DNA of 64,000 nucleotides from Comamonadaceae bacterium G21597-S1 (GCA_027214345.1 JAPWHR010000007.1:124001-188000), one strand, 5' to 3'; positions 14,812 through 24,486 are shown, numbered from the stretch's first letter. Notes: a model not told the origin generated them from the sequence alone. A program made the numbers and translations.

Positions 14812-16365
14812 TCAACCTAGCGCGAATACTTCGACCTCGGCAACACGACCCTTGACGCGCACGGACGGGAACGGGCGCATCGGTGGCTTGGCACTCAGGC
14901 TCTGGCGTGTCACGGCGCTGACAAGTACCCTGGTTCCCAGTTCCTTGTTCAGCGACTGGATTCGGGACGCGACATTCACGACATCACCGACCAGCGAATA
15001 GGACATGCGCGAAGGGCTGCCGATGCTGCCCGCAACCACCTTTCCGGAGTGGATGCCAATGCCATGGTGTAACTCCGGCTTGCCGGCAGCGCGCCTTGTG
15101 ATGTTCCAGGCGTCGAGCCGGCTCTGCATCGCCAGCGCAGCTGCCACCGCATGATCAGCGTGACTGCTATCTGCCTGCGGGGCACCAAAAACGGCTTCGA
15201 TCTCGTCTCCAATGTACTGGAGCACCAGACCACCGCATTCGCGAATCGCGGTATCCATTTCCGTGAAATAGACGTTCAGATCGGCAACAACGACCGTTGG
15301 ATCCGTCGACTCCACCCAACTGGTGAAGCCGCGCAGATCCGCAAACAGGACCGAGACCTCACGCAGGCCGCCCTCGAGCTTTGCCCGCCCGGTCAGAATC
15401 TCATCGCGCACCTGCGGGCTGACGTACCTTCCAAAAGTCTCCCTTATCTCCTCGCGCTCACGCAGTCCTTGCACCATCTGATTGAAGCCCTCGCCGGCCT
15501 CGCCCAGTTCGTCATTGGACACGACCGGGCAGTGCACTTGCAGATTGCCCGCCTTGACCTGCCGCATCGACGACACCAACATGCGCAAAGGCTGCGATAC
15601 GCTGTCGGCAACATAGTTCGCAAGGCGCATCGCGACAAACAGGCCTGTCACTGCAAGCACCACCTGCAGCACGACCAGATTGTTGATCACGACTTCCGGC
15701 GTTTCGATTTCGACCTGCAACAGGGCGTTGGTCCGGCCGAGCGTAGCCACGGACAACACCGCCATGGGCAGGACACTCATCAACATGAACAGAATGACCA
15801 TCCGCGTGCGAACCCGAAGTTTGGGCGCTTTCGCCGCAGTCAGCGCGCCATCGGGAAAGATGTGCGGAATCCGCTCGCGCCAGATGCGCTCGATCGCCAG
15901 GAAAATGTAGACCGATACGACCGTGCCAGATACGAAAACCAGTCCGACGCCCTTGCGAACGGCATCGATCAGCGAGAAGGACTCGGTCCACAGGGGCCAG
16001 GCAATACCCCATAACACCGCCGCCGCAATCCAGCAGGCAAAACTCAGCACCGCCAGGCGCGCGGGCACAAGCAGTGCACCTTTGCGCAAACCATCGCCAA
16101 CCGCGCCCGACGGCAATACCCCGTTGGCCAGCCTCAACCGATGGGACCAGCGCCTGGCTACACTACGCCCTGCGACGACAAGCGCGACGCAGGCCGCCAA
16201 AAAGTAGCCCAGTTCCGTGACGCTGTGCATGTTCTCATGCTGCAGTACCGCCGGATGCAGAAACCGGAAATAGGCAACCGTCAACAGCACACCGCCAAGG
16301 TTGCCACCCAGCATCGCCCAGAGTATTCGGTAGTCGTGCGCCACTGGCGCGAGGGCGCTCTTCAT
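14812..16365 (-). CDS. Membrane-bound class III adenylate/guanylate cyclase with HAMP domain
   Basis: 517 residues. N-terminal membrane region with about six helices, then a HAMP linker (VADSVSQPLRMLVSSMRQVKAG...NDELGEAGEGFNQM, about 250-300) and a C-terminal cyclase domain. Metal-binding aspartates are in FADLRGFTSW and QYIGDEIEAVFGAP, and the transition-state Asn/Arg in SLVGDVVNVASRIQS. The position before YIGDE that is usually the base-selecting Lys is Gln (LQYIGDE), so nucleotide preference is unclear. It would make cAMP (or cGMP) in response to a membrane or periplasmic signal. It lies 65 bp past the propeller gene. Confidence 0.85.
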   Translation of the reverse strand: MKSALAPVAHDYRILWAMLGGNLGGVLLTVAYFRFLHPAVLQHENMHSVTELGYFLAACVALVVAGRSVARRWSHRLRLANGVLPSGAVGDGLRKGALLVPARLAVLSFACWIAAAVLWGIAWPLWTESFSLIDAVRKGVGLVFVSGTVVSVYIFLAIERIWRERIPHIFPDGALTAAKAPKLRVRTRMVILFMLMSVLPMAVLSVATLGRTNALLQVEIETPEVVINNLVVLQVVLAVTGLFVAMRLANYVADSVSQPLRMLVSSMRQVKAGNLQVHCPVVSNDELGEAGEGFNQMVQGLREREEIRETFGRYVSPQVRDEILTGRAKLEGGLREVSVLFADLRGFTSWVESTDPTVVVADLNVYFTEMDTAIRECGGLVLQYIGDEIEAVFGAPQADSSHADHAVAAALAMQSRLDAWNITRRAAGKPELHHGIGIHSGKVVAGSIGSPSRMSYSLVGDVVNVASRIQSLNKELGTRVLVSAVTRQSLSAKPPMRPFPSVRVKGRVAEVEVFALG

Positions 16366-16430
16366 ATTTGACTTTCAGTTTCCCGCACGACATCAGGGCA
16401 AACCTGTGCTGCGATGCCATGCCAGTCTGG

Positions 16431-17351
16431 TCAGTAGGTCGATCTCACAGGGTCACCCTCATTCAACAACTGAATCCAGTTCGCACCTTCATCGCGGCTC
16501 ACGAACAGGTTGCGACGAGCGGTGGCAATTGCCATTTCAACCGTGTTGAATGGATTGAACGCGATATGCGCAATGGCATCTCCCTTCAGGGGCGGCAGCG
16601 CCACGTCCCGCGCGGTGAGGCCGGCTTCGAGATCCAAACGAACCAATTTGGCCACGCGGTCATACGTGCCGAACCAGACGGCTTCGCCGGACGGGTCGAA
16701 CGATGCGGCGAAAACGGGTCGCTTGCTGGAGATCAGGACAAAATTGTCACCGGAGTTGCGGGACAGGAACAGGCCGGACTGCGTGCCAACGACAAGACTT
16801 GCTGTGTCACTGGGGTGAACCGCAATGGCCTTGACTTCGCCGGCCAAGCCCCGCATAGCGGCGCGCTTCCATGGTTCACTTGTTGCCCTCTTGCCATAGA
16901 TTCCAGGCGCCGGCAACTGCGCACTGGGAGCCTCATTGAGAAGGTATACCGCTGCACTGAGGTAGCCCGCGGCGATGATGTGGAAATCGGATCCATCGAG
17001 TCGCGTGTTCGAACGCCAGGTCTTCCCGCCGTCGACACTGGACTTCAGACCCAATGCGCCTGCTTTGCTGGAACCTGCTTCCCGATGGCCGCTGCCATAC
17101 AGAACATCACGACTTGCGGCAAAGCCGGCGAAGTCATGAGCAGGCCCGGGTAAGCGTGTCCAATGGTCGTTGGTGTATCGAACGATTCCGCGGTGGCCTG
17201 GAACATGCAATGCACCGTCTGCCCCGAAATAGAGGCCATGAATGTGGGTAATCCTTGCCGGTGCGCCATCGGAACGCGCAACACCGGGTGCCAGGACACC
17301 GAAAACGACGAATAAGAGAAAGATGGCCGCGGCTGACTTGCTGGCTTGCAT
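16431..17351 (-). CDS. Secreted BNR-repeat propeller, F510_1955 family (copy 1)
   Basis: 306 residues with a signal peptide (SAAAIFLLFVVFGVLAPGVA). The mature part starts with ITHIHGLYFGADGALHVPGHRGI and has Asp-box-like repeats (SSVDGGKTW, SRNSGDNF, SRDEGANW) of sialidase-type beta-propellers. The family name (glycosylhydrolase-like) is by fold; enzyme activity is unproven, and its constant company here is copper proteins. It is about 40 percent similar by eye to the copy at 45725-46645. Last gene of the minus-strand run that begins at 21612. Confidence 0.75.
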   Translation of the reverse strand: MQASKSAAAIFLLFVVFGVLAPGVARSDGAPARITHIHGLYFGADGALHVPGHRGIVRYTNDHWTRLPGPAHDFAGFAASRDVLYGSGHREAGSSKAGALGLKSSVDGGKTWRSNTRLDGSDFHIIAAGYLSAAVYLLNEAPSAQLPAPGIYGKRATSEPWKRAAMRGLAGEVKAIAVHPSDTASLVVGTQSGLFLSRNSGDNFVLISSKRPVFAASFDPSGEAVWFGTYDRVAKLVRLDLEAGLTARDVALPPLKGDAIAHIAFNPFNTVEMAIATARRNLFVSRDEGANWIQLLNEGDPVRSTY

Positions 17352-17393
17352 GCCTCAATCAATCCCTGTTAGTTTTATCCACGGGGAAGCCGC

Positions 17394-17684
17394 CTATTTC
17401 TTGGCCGGCTCGATCGTCAAGACGGTCATTGCGCCATTCACGTTGTCAACCGTGAACTGCACTTTGTCGCCGGCCTTGACCTTCTCGAGCATGGCCGGGT
17501 CCTTGACCTGGAACACCATCGTCATCGGGGGCATGTCCAGGTTCTTGATTTCGCCGTGTTTCAGGGTGATCTTCTTGCTGCCCATATCGACCTTGCGTAC
17601 CTCGCCGTCGACCATCGGCATCGTGGCCATGGCAGCGGTGGAGAAGGCCAGGACAAGCGTAGCGAGCAGTTGGGTGGTTTTCAT
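17394..17684 (-). CDS. cusF: CusF-like periplasmic copper-binding protein
   Basis: 96 residues: signal peptide (MKTTQLLATLVLAFSTAAMA), then the CusF fold GEVRKVDMGSKKITLKHGEIKNLDMPPMTMVFQV... with the MPPMTM methionine cluster and the His in KHGEI. CusF binds one Cu(I)/Ag(I) through Met and His and hands it to the CusB/CusA pump. TTGAAGGAAAC upstream of the ATG. Between the cupredoxin gene and the propeller gene, same strand. Confidence 0.9.
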   Translation of the reverse strand: MKTTQLLATLVLAFSTAAMATMPMVDGEVRKVDMGSKKITLKHGEIKNLDMPPMTMVFQVKDPAMLEKVKAGDKVQFTVDNVNGAMTVLTIEPAKK

Positions 17685-17764
17685 GATGTTTCCTTCAATT
17701 TTTGATGATGAATCCGCGGTGAGCGACCAACTGACTGGGTTTGGACGGGTCGCTCTGCCGCTGA

Positions 17765-18268
17765 CTATTTGGCAGTTACAGTGATTGTTCCGATCATGCC
17801 GGCTTGATAGTGGCCGGCAATCAGGCAGGCGAAGTCGAAGTTGCCTGGCTTGTTGAAATTCCAGATAAGTTCACCGGTCTTGCCGGGTGGCACGTGCGCC
17901 ATGTACGGTTGTTCGTGTTGCATGCCGGGAAACTTGACCATCAGTGCGGCATGTTCGTCCAAGGTCTTCTTGGTTCCGATGACGAACTCATGCATTATTT
18001 TTCCGCTGTTCTTCAACACGAACTTGACGGTGTCCCCCTGCTTTACCTGGAGCTTGTCCTTGGAGAAGCGCATGGTATCCAACATGTCCTCGGTGATGGT
18101 CATGGTGACTTTCTTCGGGTCGCCGGCAATACCCCATTCTTGCTGCTCCATATTGAGGGCAGTCGGCTTGTTGGCATGCCCGGCTTCACCGTGGGCATAT
18201 GCCAAAGAGCTGGCTCCGGCAAAGAAAACGGTGGCCAGGGCAAGTGCGATGTTGCTTTTCAGTTTCAT
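17765..18268 (-). CDS. Periplasmic cupredoxin (CopI-like), copy 1
   Basis: 167 residues with a signal peptide ending YAHGEAGH. A plastocyanin-type fold: VKQGDTVKFVLKNSGKIMHEFVIG supplies the first copper His, and ACLIAGHYQAGM the Cys, second His and Met ligands. CopI-type cupredoxins of copper-resistance operons bind periplasmic copper and probably pass electrons or metal. Paralogue at 30917-31426. It follows the multicopper oxidase gene by 93 bp on the same strand. Confidence 0.9.
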   Translation of the reverse strand: MKLKSNIALALATVFFAGASSLAYAHGEAGHANKPTALNMEQQEWGIAGDPKKVTMTITEDMLDTMRFSKDKLQVKQGDTVKFVLKNSGKIMHEFVIGTKKTLDEHAALMVKFPGMQHEQPYMAHVPPGKTGELIWNFNKPGNFDFACLIAGHYQAGMIGTITVTAK

Positions 18269-18361
18269 GTCATTCCTTTCGGGTCAGTTGTTGGGGTGCA
18301 GCGCAAGAGGCTGCGAAGGGCTTGCTTCGGCGCAGATCCAGTGTCTTGATCGAGATCCTCC

Positions 18362-19801
18362 TCAGTGTGTCTTGTGGCTGGCCGCACCCGGCTTGCGCAC
18401 GGCAAGCGTCGTGGCAGTCGTATCGGTACCGGCCGCCATTTGCGCACTGTTCAGCCCCGGCACTTTTCCATCGGCCGAAGCCATTTCCGACTTGAAGCGC
18501 GCCGGCTCGGGAAGCGTGCCGGTCCATTCGAACGACTGCGTGCCGGCCGGCTGCTTGTACCAGCCCGGGTCGCTGTAGTCGCCGGGCTTCTGGTCGCGGC
18601 GGACCTTGACCATGCTGAACATGCCGCCCATCTCGATCGGCCCGTAGGGGCCGGTGCCGGTCATCATCGGCAGCGTCTGGTCGGGGATCGGCATCTGCAT
18701 CTCGCCCATGTCGGCCATGCCGCGTTCGCCCATCACCATGTAGTCGGGAACCAGCTTCTGGATCTTGGCGACCAGGCCGCGATGGTCGACACCGATCATG
18801 TTGGGTACGCTGTGGCCCATCGGATTCATCGTGTGGTGGCTCTTGTGGCAATGAAAGGCCCAGTCACCCTCCTCGTCGGCCAGGAAGTCGATCTGGCGCA
18901 TCTGGCCGACCGCGATGTCGGTCGTGACCTCGGGCCAGCGTGAGCCAACGGGTGTCGGACCGCCGTCGGTGCCGCTGACGACGAACTCATGGCCGTGCAA
19001 GTGGATCGGATGGTTGGTCATCGTCAGGTTGCCGATGCGGATACGCACCTGGTCGCCCTGGCGCACGTTGAGCGAGTCGATGCCGGGGAAGGCGCGGCTG
19101 TTCCAGGTCCACAGGTTGAAATCCGTCATCGTGCCCGGCATCGGCGTGGTGCTGCCCGGGTCGATGTCGTAGGCGTTGAGCAGGAAGCAGAAGTCGCGCT
19201 GCACCTCCTGGATCAGCGGGTGCTTGTCTTTCGGATGGGTGACCCAGAAACCCATCATGCCCATCGCCATCTGCAGCATCTCGTCGGCATGCGGGTGGTA
19301 CATGAAGGTGCCGGGCCGGCGCGCGATGAACTCGTAGACGAAGGTCTTGCCCACCGGGATCTGTTTCTGGTTCAGGCCGCCGACACCGTCCATGCCATTG
19401 GGCAGCCGCTGGCCGTGCCAGTGGATGGTCGTGTGTTCCGGCAGTTTGTTGGTCAGGAAGATGCGCACCCGGTCGCCCTCGACGACTTCGATCGTCGGGC
19501 CCGGGCTCTGGCCGTTGTAGCCCCACAGCGTTGCGTTCATGCCCGGCGCGATTTCCCGGACCACCGGTTCGGCCACCAGATGGAATTCCTTGACGTTCTG
19601 GTTCATGCGCCAGGGCAGGGTCCAGCCGTTGAGCGTCACGACCGGGTTGTAGGGCCGCCCGGTTTGCGGCACCAGCGGCGGTGCGGTGTCGGGTTTGCCC
19701 ATCATCACGGGTTCGGGCAGCGCAGCCATGGCCACGCGGCTGACCGATGCGGCAGCCACCGCAGTCATCGCGGCACCGCCAAAGAAATTTCGTCGATTCA
19801 T
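18362..19801 (-). CDS. Multicopper oxidase, copper tolerance (copy 1)
   Basis: 479 residues with a twin-Arg start (MNRRNFFGGAAM), so exported folded. Copper motifs in order: TTIHWHGQRLPNGMDG, FMYHPHADEM, TNHPIHLHGHEFV and AFHCHKSHHTMNPMG, giving type 1, 2 and 3 sites. A Met-rich tail (GERGMADMGEMQMPIP) is typical of cuprous oxidases, which turn toxic Cu(I) to Cu(II) in the periplasm. Somewhat shorter than CopA/PcoA, with two clear cupredoxin domains plus a remnant; differs in build from the second oxidase at 46818. Lies between the TolC-type gene and the cupredoxin gene. Confidence 0.9.
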   Translation of the reverse strand: MNRRNFFGGAAMTAVAAASVSRVAMAALPEPVMMGKPDTAPPLVPQTGRPYNPVVTLNGWTLPWRMNQNVKEFHLVAEPVVREIAPGMNATLWGYNGQSPGPTIEVVEGDRVRIFLTNKLPEHTTIHWHGQRLPNGMDGVGGLNQKQIPVGKTFVYEFIARRPGTFMYHPHADEMLQMAMGMMGFWVTHPKDKHPLIQEVQRDFCFLLNAYDIDPGSTTPMPGTMTDFNLWTWNSRAFPGIDSLNVRQGDQVRIRIGNLTMTNHPIHLHGHEFVVSGTDGGPTPVGSRWPEVTTDIAVGQMRQIDFLADEEGDWAFHCHKSHHTMNPMGHSVPNMIGVDHRGLVAKIQKLVPDYMVMGERGMADMGEMQMPIPDQTLPMMTGTGPYGPIEMGGMFSMVKVRRDQKPGDYSDPGWYKQPAGTQSFEWTGTLPEPARFKSEMASADGKVPGLNSAQMAAGTDTTATTLAVRKPGAASHKTH

Positions 19802-19846
19802 TGCTTTGTCTCGTTTTGGATTACAGGTGCATGCTTTGCGTAAAGC

Positions 19847-21310
19847 TCAATGGCCGGCGGCGGCATCGCCGCCTCCGCCACCACCAGCATTTACAGTCGC
19901 ACCTGCCATCGCGCCCGGACTGGTACCAGTCAAGGCCGTCTGCAGGTCGGTCTCGGCCAGCCAGAAGTCGCGCTGGGCCTCGATGGCGCTGTTGACCGCC
20001 ATCACCTGGGACCGGCTGTCGGCCAGCAGGTCCCAGGTGCTGGCCAGCATGCCGTTGTAGCGCAACACCATCTCCTCGCCGATGAACTTGCGCAGCGGCA
20101 AGACTTCGTCGCGGTAGTGGCGCGCCAGGTCGTACGTCGTGCGGTAACTGAAATAGGCCTCGCGCGCCTCGGAGCGGGCGTTGACGGCCACCTCCTGCAC
20201 TCGGGTTGCCGACTGCATGTACATGGCGCGCGAACGCGCGTTGCGCGCGCCGCCCCAGTCGAATATCGGCAGTGGCAATTCCAGCTCGACGCCGCGCTTG
20301 GATGCCTTGGTGCCGGCGTCGTTGTCGAACACGCTGTTGCGGATCAGGCCGATCGACATGCCGTCGAAATACCCCGTGACCTTGGTGAAACCCATCTGCT
20401 GGGCGACGTAACGTGACTCCGCCATGGCCGATCGCACGTCGAGCCGCTCGCGCAGCGCACGCGCCTCGATGTCGGTCATCGGCATCGCATCTTTCGGCAG
20501 ATCCGGCAAGCGGTCAGCCAGCCGAAAGTCGGCCTGTGCGCCCCACAGGCCCATCAGGCGGGTCAGCCGCTCGCGCGCGCTGAAGGCCGCCTGTTCGGCG
20601 CGGGCCAGCTGCGCCGTGGCGTCGTTCAGCGTGACCTGCTCGCGCGCCTGGCGCAACTTGCTCCAGTTGCCGACCCGGGCCATGCGCCGCGCCAGTTCGC
20701 CGCCGGCTTCGGCGGCTTCCTTGACGTCGCGCATGTACACGGCCGTCTGCTGCGCGGCCACCGCGGTGATCCAGGCCTTGCGCGTATTGGCCGCGAGCCG
20801 GATCACGTCCTGCGCGGCCTGCATCTTGGCCAGCTCGTGTTGCTGTGTCTGCCACTGGTATTTCCAGGGCAAGGTCAGCAAACCGACCAGATTGAACCTC
20901 AATAGGCGCTCAATCTCGACCTCGTCGCCCATGCGCAGGCGGGCGATCGAAAAATGCGGGTTGGGCAAGGTGCCCGCTTGTGCCCGCAACGCGTCGCTGA
21001 CGCCCAGCGTGGCCAGCGAGCCGCGCAGGCCGGAGTTGTTGAGCAGCGCAATACGCACTGCCGACTCGGCACTCACCGGCGCCTTGAGCAATTCACTGAC
21101 GGCATTGTCCGCAGCCGCGCCTGACTTTTCGCCTGCGCCAAGGCTGGCATCTATGCCACCGGTCTTGCCGGACACCAGGGCTTGTACGTCCGACACGCCG
21201 CCATCGGGTGACAGCGATGCGCAGCCAGCCAAAGCGACGACAGCCAGTGCCGCAATAGACAGTCGCAACGGACGGCCATTGGTCCAGTGGTACTTCGTGG
21301 TTTCCTTCAT
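19847..21310 (-). CDS. Outer-membrane TolC-family lipoprotein, copper cluster
   Basis: 487 residues with a lipoprotein signal (VVALAGCAS lipobox), followed by the helical TolC-like repeats (ARAEQAAFSARERLTRLMGLWG, EAREAYFSYRTTYDLARHYRDE). It would form the outer-membrane channel of an efflux route or work with the multicopper oxidase next to it; no RND or adaptor gene adjoins it. The start at 21310 overlaps the stop of the preceding gene (ATGA), so the two are translationally coupled. The 3' end is Gly-rich (GGGGGGDAAAGH). Confidence 0.88.
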   Translation of the reverse strand: MKETTKYHWTNGRPLRLSIAALAVVALAGCASLSPDGGVSDVQALVSGKTGGIDASLGAGEKSGAAADNAVSELLKAPVSAESAVRIALLNNSGLRGSLATLGVSDALRAQAGTLPNPHFSIARLRMGDEVEIERLLRFNLVGLLTLPWKYQWQTQQHELAKMQAAQDVIRLAANTRKAWITAVAAQQTAVYMRDVKEAAEAGGELARRMARVGNWSKLRQAREQVTLNDATAQLARAEQAAFSARERLTRLMGLWGAQADFRLADRLPDLPKDAMPMTDIEARALRERLDVRSAMAESRYVAQQMGFTKVTGYFDGMSIGLIRNSVFDNDAGTKASKRGVELELPLPIFDWGGARNARSRAMYMQSATRVQEVAVNARSEAREAYFSYRTTYDLARHYRDEVLPLRKFIGEEMVLRYNGMLASTWDLLADSRSQVMAVNSAIEAQRDFWLAETDLQTALTGTSPGAMAGATVNAGGGGGGDAAAGH

Positions 21311-21612
21311 GGCTTCTTTGACCCCATACCGACTCCGTGAGACATCGGCATCACAGGTTTCGACGCTTCGGACTTGGCCTGCGCCGCCTCCCATTTCAGG
21401 ATGTCGATATGCCCGCGCGCGAACTGCCCGACTTCGGAATTAGCGGCTTTCCATTCCAGGGTGTCGGTTTCGACACCTTTTGGTGTGTCGGTGAACACCG
21501 ACCGGTATGAAACTGCCGGCACCTGGCTCGCCGGATCGGTGGCTTGCGACTGGGCCATGGCGACAAGCGGCACGCTAGCCCAGATGCCACACCAAATGAG
21601 TGATTTTTTCAA
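21307..21612 (-). CDS. Small periplasmic protein starting with TTG, first gene of the oxidase operon
   Basis: 101 residues from a TTG at 21610-21612: LKKSLIWCGIWASVPLVAMAQS is a signal peptide, preceded by GGAG eight bases upstream. An ATG frame start 17 codons earlier would spoil the signal. The mature part (SYRSVFTDTPKGVETDTLEW, then GHIDILKWEAAQAK) recurs as an unnamed gene before TolC-type genes in copper clusters; function unknown. It opens the minus-strand run to 16431 and faces copK across a 378-bp regulatory gap. Confidence 0.75.
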   Translation of the reverse strand: MKKSLIWCGIWASVPLVAMAQSQATDPASQVPAVSYRSVFTDTPKGVETDTLEWKAANSEVGQFARGHIDILKWEAAQAKSEASKPVMPMSHGVGMGSKKP

Positions 21613-21866
21613 TGCAGACTCCAAACTTGGGAGGGAAAGGTCGACGCGACGAACGGCAGGCATTCAGTCGATGGCTTCAGGGCCGACGCGCGGTCGACGC
21701 TGATTGGAAATGGACAAGCGACACGGCAATTCATTTTTCTTTGACAACGTCCTTCGAGTCGCGACAAGGGCCTTCGGGCACGAGAGCAGGATTCCACTTC
21801 TTGCGCTGGCCCGCACCCACTAGGAAGGAAGCTTATCGATCCCCCGCCATCAATGCGGTGACCGAT

Positions 21867-21885
21867 GGATTACAAATCTGTCATC
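21867..21885 (+). promoter_or_regulatory. CopR-type box between copK and the oxidase operon
   Basis: GGATTACA-N4-TGTCATC. The same element occurs as GGATTACATGTTTGTCATCC just upstream of copR at 24467-24486 (minus). It resembles the dyads bound by CusR/CopR-type heavy-metal response regulators. It lies 105 bp before copK and about 255 bp from the divergent TTG gene, so it may serve both. Confidence 0.65.
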
Positions 21886-21990
21886 TTGGCGTCGGGAAGT
21901 TGACAGAGACATGCCGATAGATTGCACGCTGTGGCGACAAGTCTGAACCAGCGGCCACAAACGCCAACAACTCACTCACCAGGAATCGAC

Positions 21991-22272
21991 ATGAAACTCA
22001 AAATCGCCCTATTCACGATGACACTCGCAGCGGCTCCTGTGTTCGCCATGCATGCAGCCCGGTTGGAGGCATCCAGAACAGTTCCACTGGCAAACGGCGA
22101 AACCTTGTATGTATTCAAGGACGGCCTGATGGCCAAGGAAAGCCGGTTCGGGCGTGCCATCTATCTGCGGCCAGGCGAAGTTGTGGTGTCCGCCGACGGG
22201 CAGCAGATCACGGCCGTTGGCAACGAGGTCGCCCGTCTGGCGTCCTTGTTGAGGAAGGACCACAAGAACTGA
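21991..22272 (+). CDS. copK: CopK-like periplasmic copper-binding protein
   Basis: 93 residues: signal peptide (MKLKIALFTMTLAAAPVFAM), mature core with ETLYVFKDGLMAKESRFGRA and AVGNEVARLASLLRKDHKN. The VFKDGxMxxExxFG and GNE-RL--LRK-H pattern is that of CopK from Cupriavidus, a small copper-binding protein of the periplasm. It keeps few of the Met residues that bind Cu(I) in the studied protein (one in GLMAKES), so affinity may differ. Start at 21991 has AGGA upstream. Preceded by a CopR-type box. A hairpin (GCGTGGT/ACCACGC, 22274-22294) follows the stop. Confidence 0.85.
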   Translation: MKLKIALFTMTLAAAPVFAMHAARLEASRTVPLANGETLYVFKDGLMAKESRFGRAIYLRPGEVVVSADGQQITAVGNEVARLASLLRKDHKN

Positions 22273-22333
22273 CGCGTGGTTTTTCGCACCACGCTGCATC
22301 CGTCGAAACGGCAGGCCGGTAGCGGCCGTTCGA

Positions 22334-23728
22334 TCAGGCCTGAATCGACCTTGGCTGCGCCGGAAATCGCAACGTGAATCGGATGGTATTCCCCTGGGTC
22401 GAGGCCAATGCATCACCTCCATGCGCCCGCATGATCGCCCGGGTAATGGGCAGACCCAAACCGGCACCTATCGATTCCGGATGAACTCTGGCGCTGTCGG
22501 CGCGATAGAAGCGATCAAACAGCCTGGGCAATACTTCAGGATCGACGGCAGAACCCGTGTTGGTCACATGGACGGACGTGGCGTCCGCCGCAACGTCGAC
22601 TTCGACCGTGACGTTGCCATGCGCGGGGCTGTACCGCAACGCATTGGACAGCAGGTTGTTGAGCGCGCGGCGAACCATAAGACGGTCGCCAAGAATGACG
22701 CCCTCCCCCGTCGTCGTCATACTGATCTTCTTCTCATCCGCGAGCGCGTCGAAAAAGTCAAACAGCGCGCGAATCTCCTGTGACACCTGAATCTGCTCCG
22801 GGCGGGGCAATGCCATTCCATGCTCCGTCGTAGCGAGGTACAACATGTCGGACACCGTTCGTGCCAACCGCTGGAGTTCTTCCGAATTGGATGCCAATGT
22901 CTCCTGGTATTGGGCCACCGAACGGGGCCGTGTCAGTTCCACCTGCGTTTCGGTCAGCATGTTGCTGATGGGCGTGCGCAGTTCGTGCGCCAGGTCGGAC
23001 GAGAACTCGGTCAGTCGTTGGAAGTCGAACTGCAGCCGTTCCAACATGTCGTTGAGCGTGGCCGCCAGGTCAGCCATTTCGATCGGCACGGCGTCAACAG
23101 ACATCCGTTGGTCAAGCTTGTGAACCGTGATCGCCTGCGCCCGCGATTTCATCGCTCGCAAGGGTCGCAGGCCGCTTCTTGCGGCCCACCAAGCCGCCAC
23201 AGCGCTGAGAATAGTCGCCAAAACGCCGTAAAACAATAGTGTGCGCTGGAAATCAGCCATGAACTGGACGTGGTGTTGCGTATCGAGGGCAATCCAGACC
23301 TGTAACGAATGCGTTGCGCCATCCGGCGACGGTATGACGCCTCGTGTGCCGCGATATCGCACGCCTTCGTCCTCCCATGTGAATATGCCATCGGCGCCAT
23401 CGGAAGCATCCGCTCGCAACCATGCGGCAGGCAATTGCAGGCCTGGCGTGGCATACACCGGCGTGGCGCCGCTCTGGACCCGTACGGACAAATCCTTGTG
23501 ACTGTGCAGCACCGAGGCCACACGCGCCTGGAAATCCGCCATCGACGAAGATCTGCTTCCCACTTCCTTGATCAAGTGGAACTTGTCCTGTAGCGTCGCA
23601 CGGTCGAGTTCCAGGAAGTGATGTTCCACGGCCACCAGGATCAACGACCCCAGGCCCAGCAGAACGACAGCAGAAGTCAGCGAGAACAGACCCGTGAGCC
23701 GGGCCGTCAACGAAAGCCGCCCTATCAC
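22334..23728 (-). CDS. copS: Heavy-metal sensor histidine kinase
   Basis: 464 residues, CusS/CopS type. Two membrane helices (about 13-35 and 167-187) enclose a periplasmic sensing loop; then HAMP, the H-box [16 protein letters not shown] with the phospho-His, the N-box [12 protein letters not shown], and ATP-binding [14 protein letters not shown]. It would sense periplasmic Cu(I)/Ag(I) and phosphorylate CopR. Its start overlaps the stop of copR (ATGA), so the pair is coupled. Confidence 0.93.
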   Translation of the reverse strand: MIGRLSLTARLTGLFSLTSAVVLLGLGSLILVAVEHHFLELDRATLQDKFHLIKEVGSRSSSMADFQARVASVLHSHKDLSVRVQSGATPVYATPGLQLPAAWLRADASDGADGIFTWEDEGVRYRGTRGVIPSPDGATHSLQVWIALDTQHHVQFMADFQRTLLFYGVLATILSAVAAWWAARSGLRPLRAMKSRAQAITVHKLDQRMSVDAVPIEMADLAATLNDMLERLQFDFQRLTEFSSDLAHELRTPISNMLTETQVELTRPRSVAQYQETLASNSEELQRLARTVSDMLYLATTEHGMALPRPEQIQVSQEIRALFDFFDALADEKKISMTTTGEGVILGDRLMVRRALNNLLSNALRYSPAHGNVTVEVDVAADATSVHVTNTGSAVDPEVLPRLFDRFYRADSARVHPESIGAGLGLPITRAIMRAHGGDALASTQGNTIRFTLRFPAQPRSIQA

Positions 23729-24414
23729 GGTGATGCCTCGGGAGCCTCCAGGACGTATCCCATGCCCCGTACCGTCTGCAGCAGTTTCTGCTCGAAGGGG
23801 TCATCCACCTTGGCTCGCAATCGACGGATCGCTACATCGATGACGTTGGTGTCGCTGTCGAAGTTCATGTCCCACACCTGAGAGGCGATCAATGAACGAG
23901 GCAAAACCTCGCCATGGCGGCGCATCAGCAATTCCAGCAATCCGAACTCCTTGGCGGTCAGGTCGATGCGCTTGCCGCCTCGCGATACACGGCGACGCAA
24001 CAGATCGAGCTCCAGATCGGCCACCGTGAGCAAGGTCGCTTCCACGTGGTTGTTCTTGCCCCGCCGCAAAATGGTCCGCACCCGCGCCAGCAGTTCGGAG
24101 AACGAGAACGGTTTGACCAGGTAGTCGTCCGCCCCGAGTTCCAGGCCCTTGACGCGGTCTTCGACATGGTCCTTGGCCGTCAAAAACAAGACCGGTGTTT
24201 CCTGCCCGCGCCGCCGGAGTTCCTGCAACACCTGCCAACCGTCGATTCCCGGAAGCATGACATCGAGAATGATCAGATCCTGCGCACCCTCGAGCGCCAG
24301 ATGCAGGCCGTCGACCCCGTTGGCGAGCAGGTCGACGACATAACCAGCCTCACTCAACCCCTGGCGCAAATAGCTGCCTGTCTTGGGCTCGTCTTCGACA
24401 ATCAGAATCTTCAC
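23725..24414 (-). CDS. copR: Copper response regulator, OmpR/CusR family
   Basis: 229 residues. Receiver domain with acidic pair VEDEP, phospho-acceptor Asp51 in [12 protein letters not shown], Lys in LFLTAKD; C-terminal winged helix ending [10 protein letters not shown]. CusR/CopR/IrlR subgroup. Expected to bind the GGATTACA-N4-TGTCATC boxes seen before its own gene and before copK. First gene of the copRS pair. Confidence 0.95.
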   Translation of the reverse strand: MKILIVEDEPKTGSYLRQGLSEAGYVVDLLANGVDGLHLALEGAQDLIILDVMLPGIDGWQVLQELRRRGQETPVLFLTAKDHVEDRVKGLELGADDYLVKPFSFSELLARVRTILRRGKNNHVEATLLTVADLELDLLRRRVSRGGKRIDLTAKEFGLLELLMRRHGEVLPRSLIASQVWDMNFDSDTNVIDVAIRRLRAKVDDPFEQKLLQTVRGMGYVLEAPEASP

Positions 24415-24466
24415 GTATCACGTCCTTTGGATCAAGTGTGCCCGCATTTTTGAGGGCTCGGGGCCC

Positions 24467-24486
24467 GGATGACAAACATGTAATCC
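24467..24486 (-). promoter_or_regulatory. CopR-type box before copRS
   Basis: GGATTACATGTTTGTCATCC on the minus strand, 52 bp before the copR start, matching the box at 21867-21885 in both half-sites. Suggests autoregulation of copRS. Confidence 0.65.
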
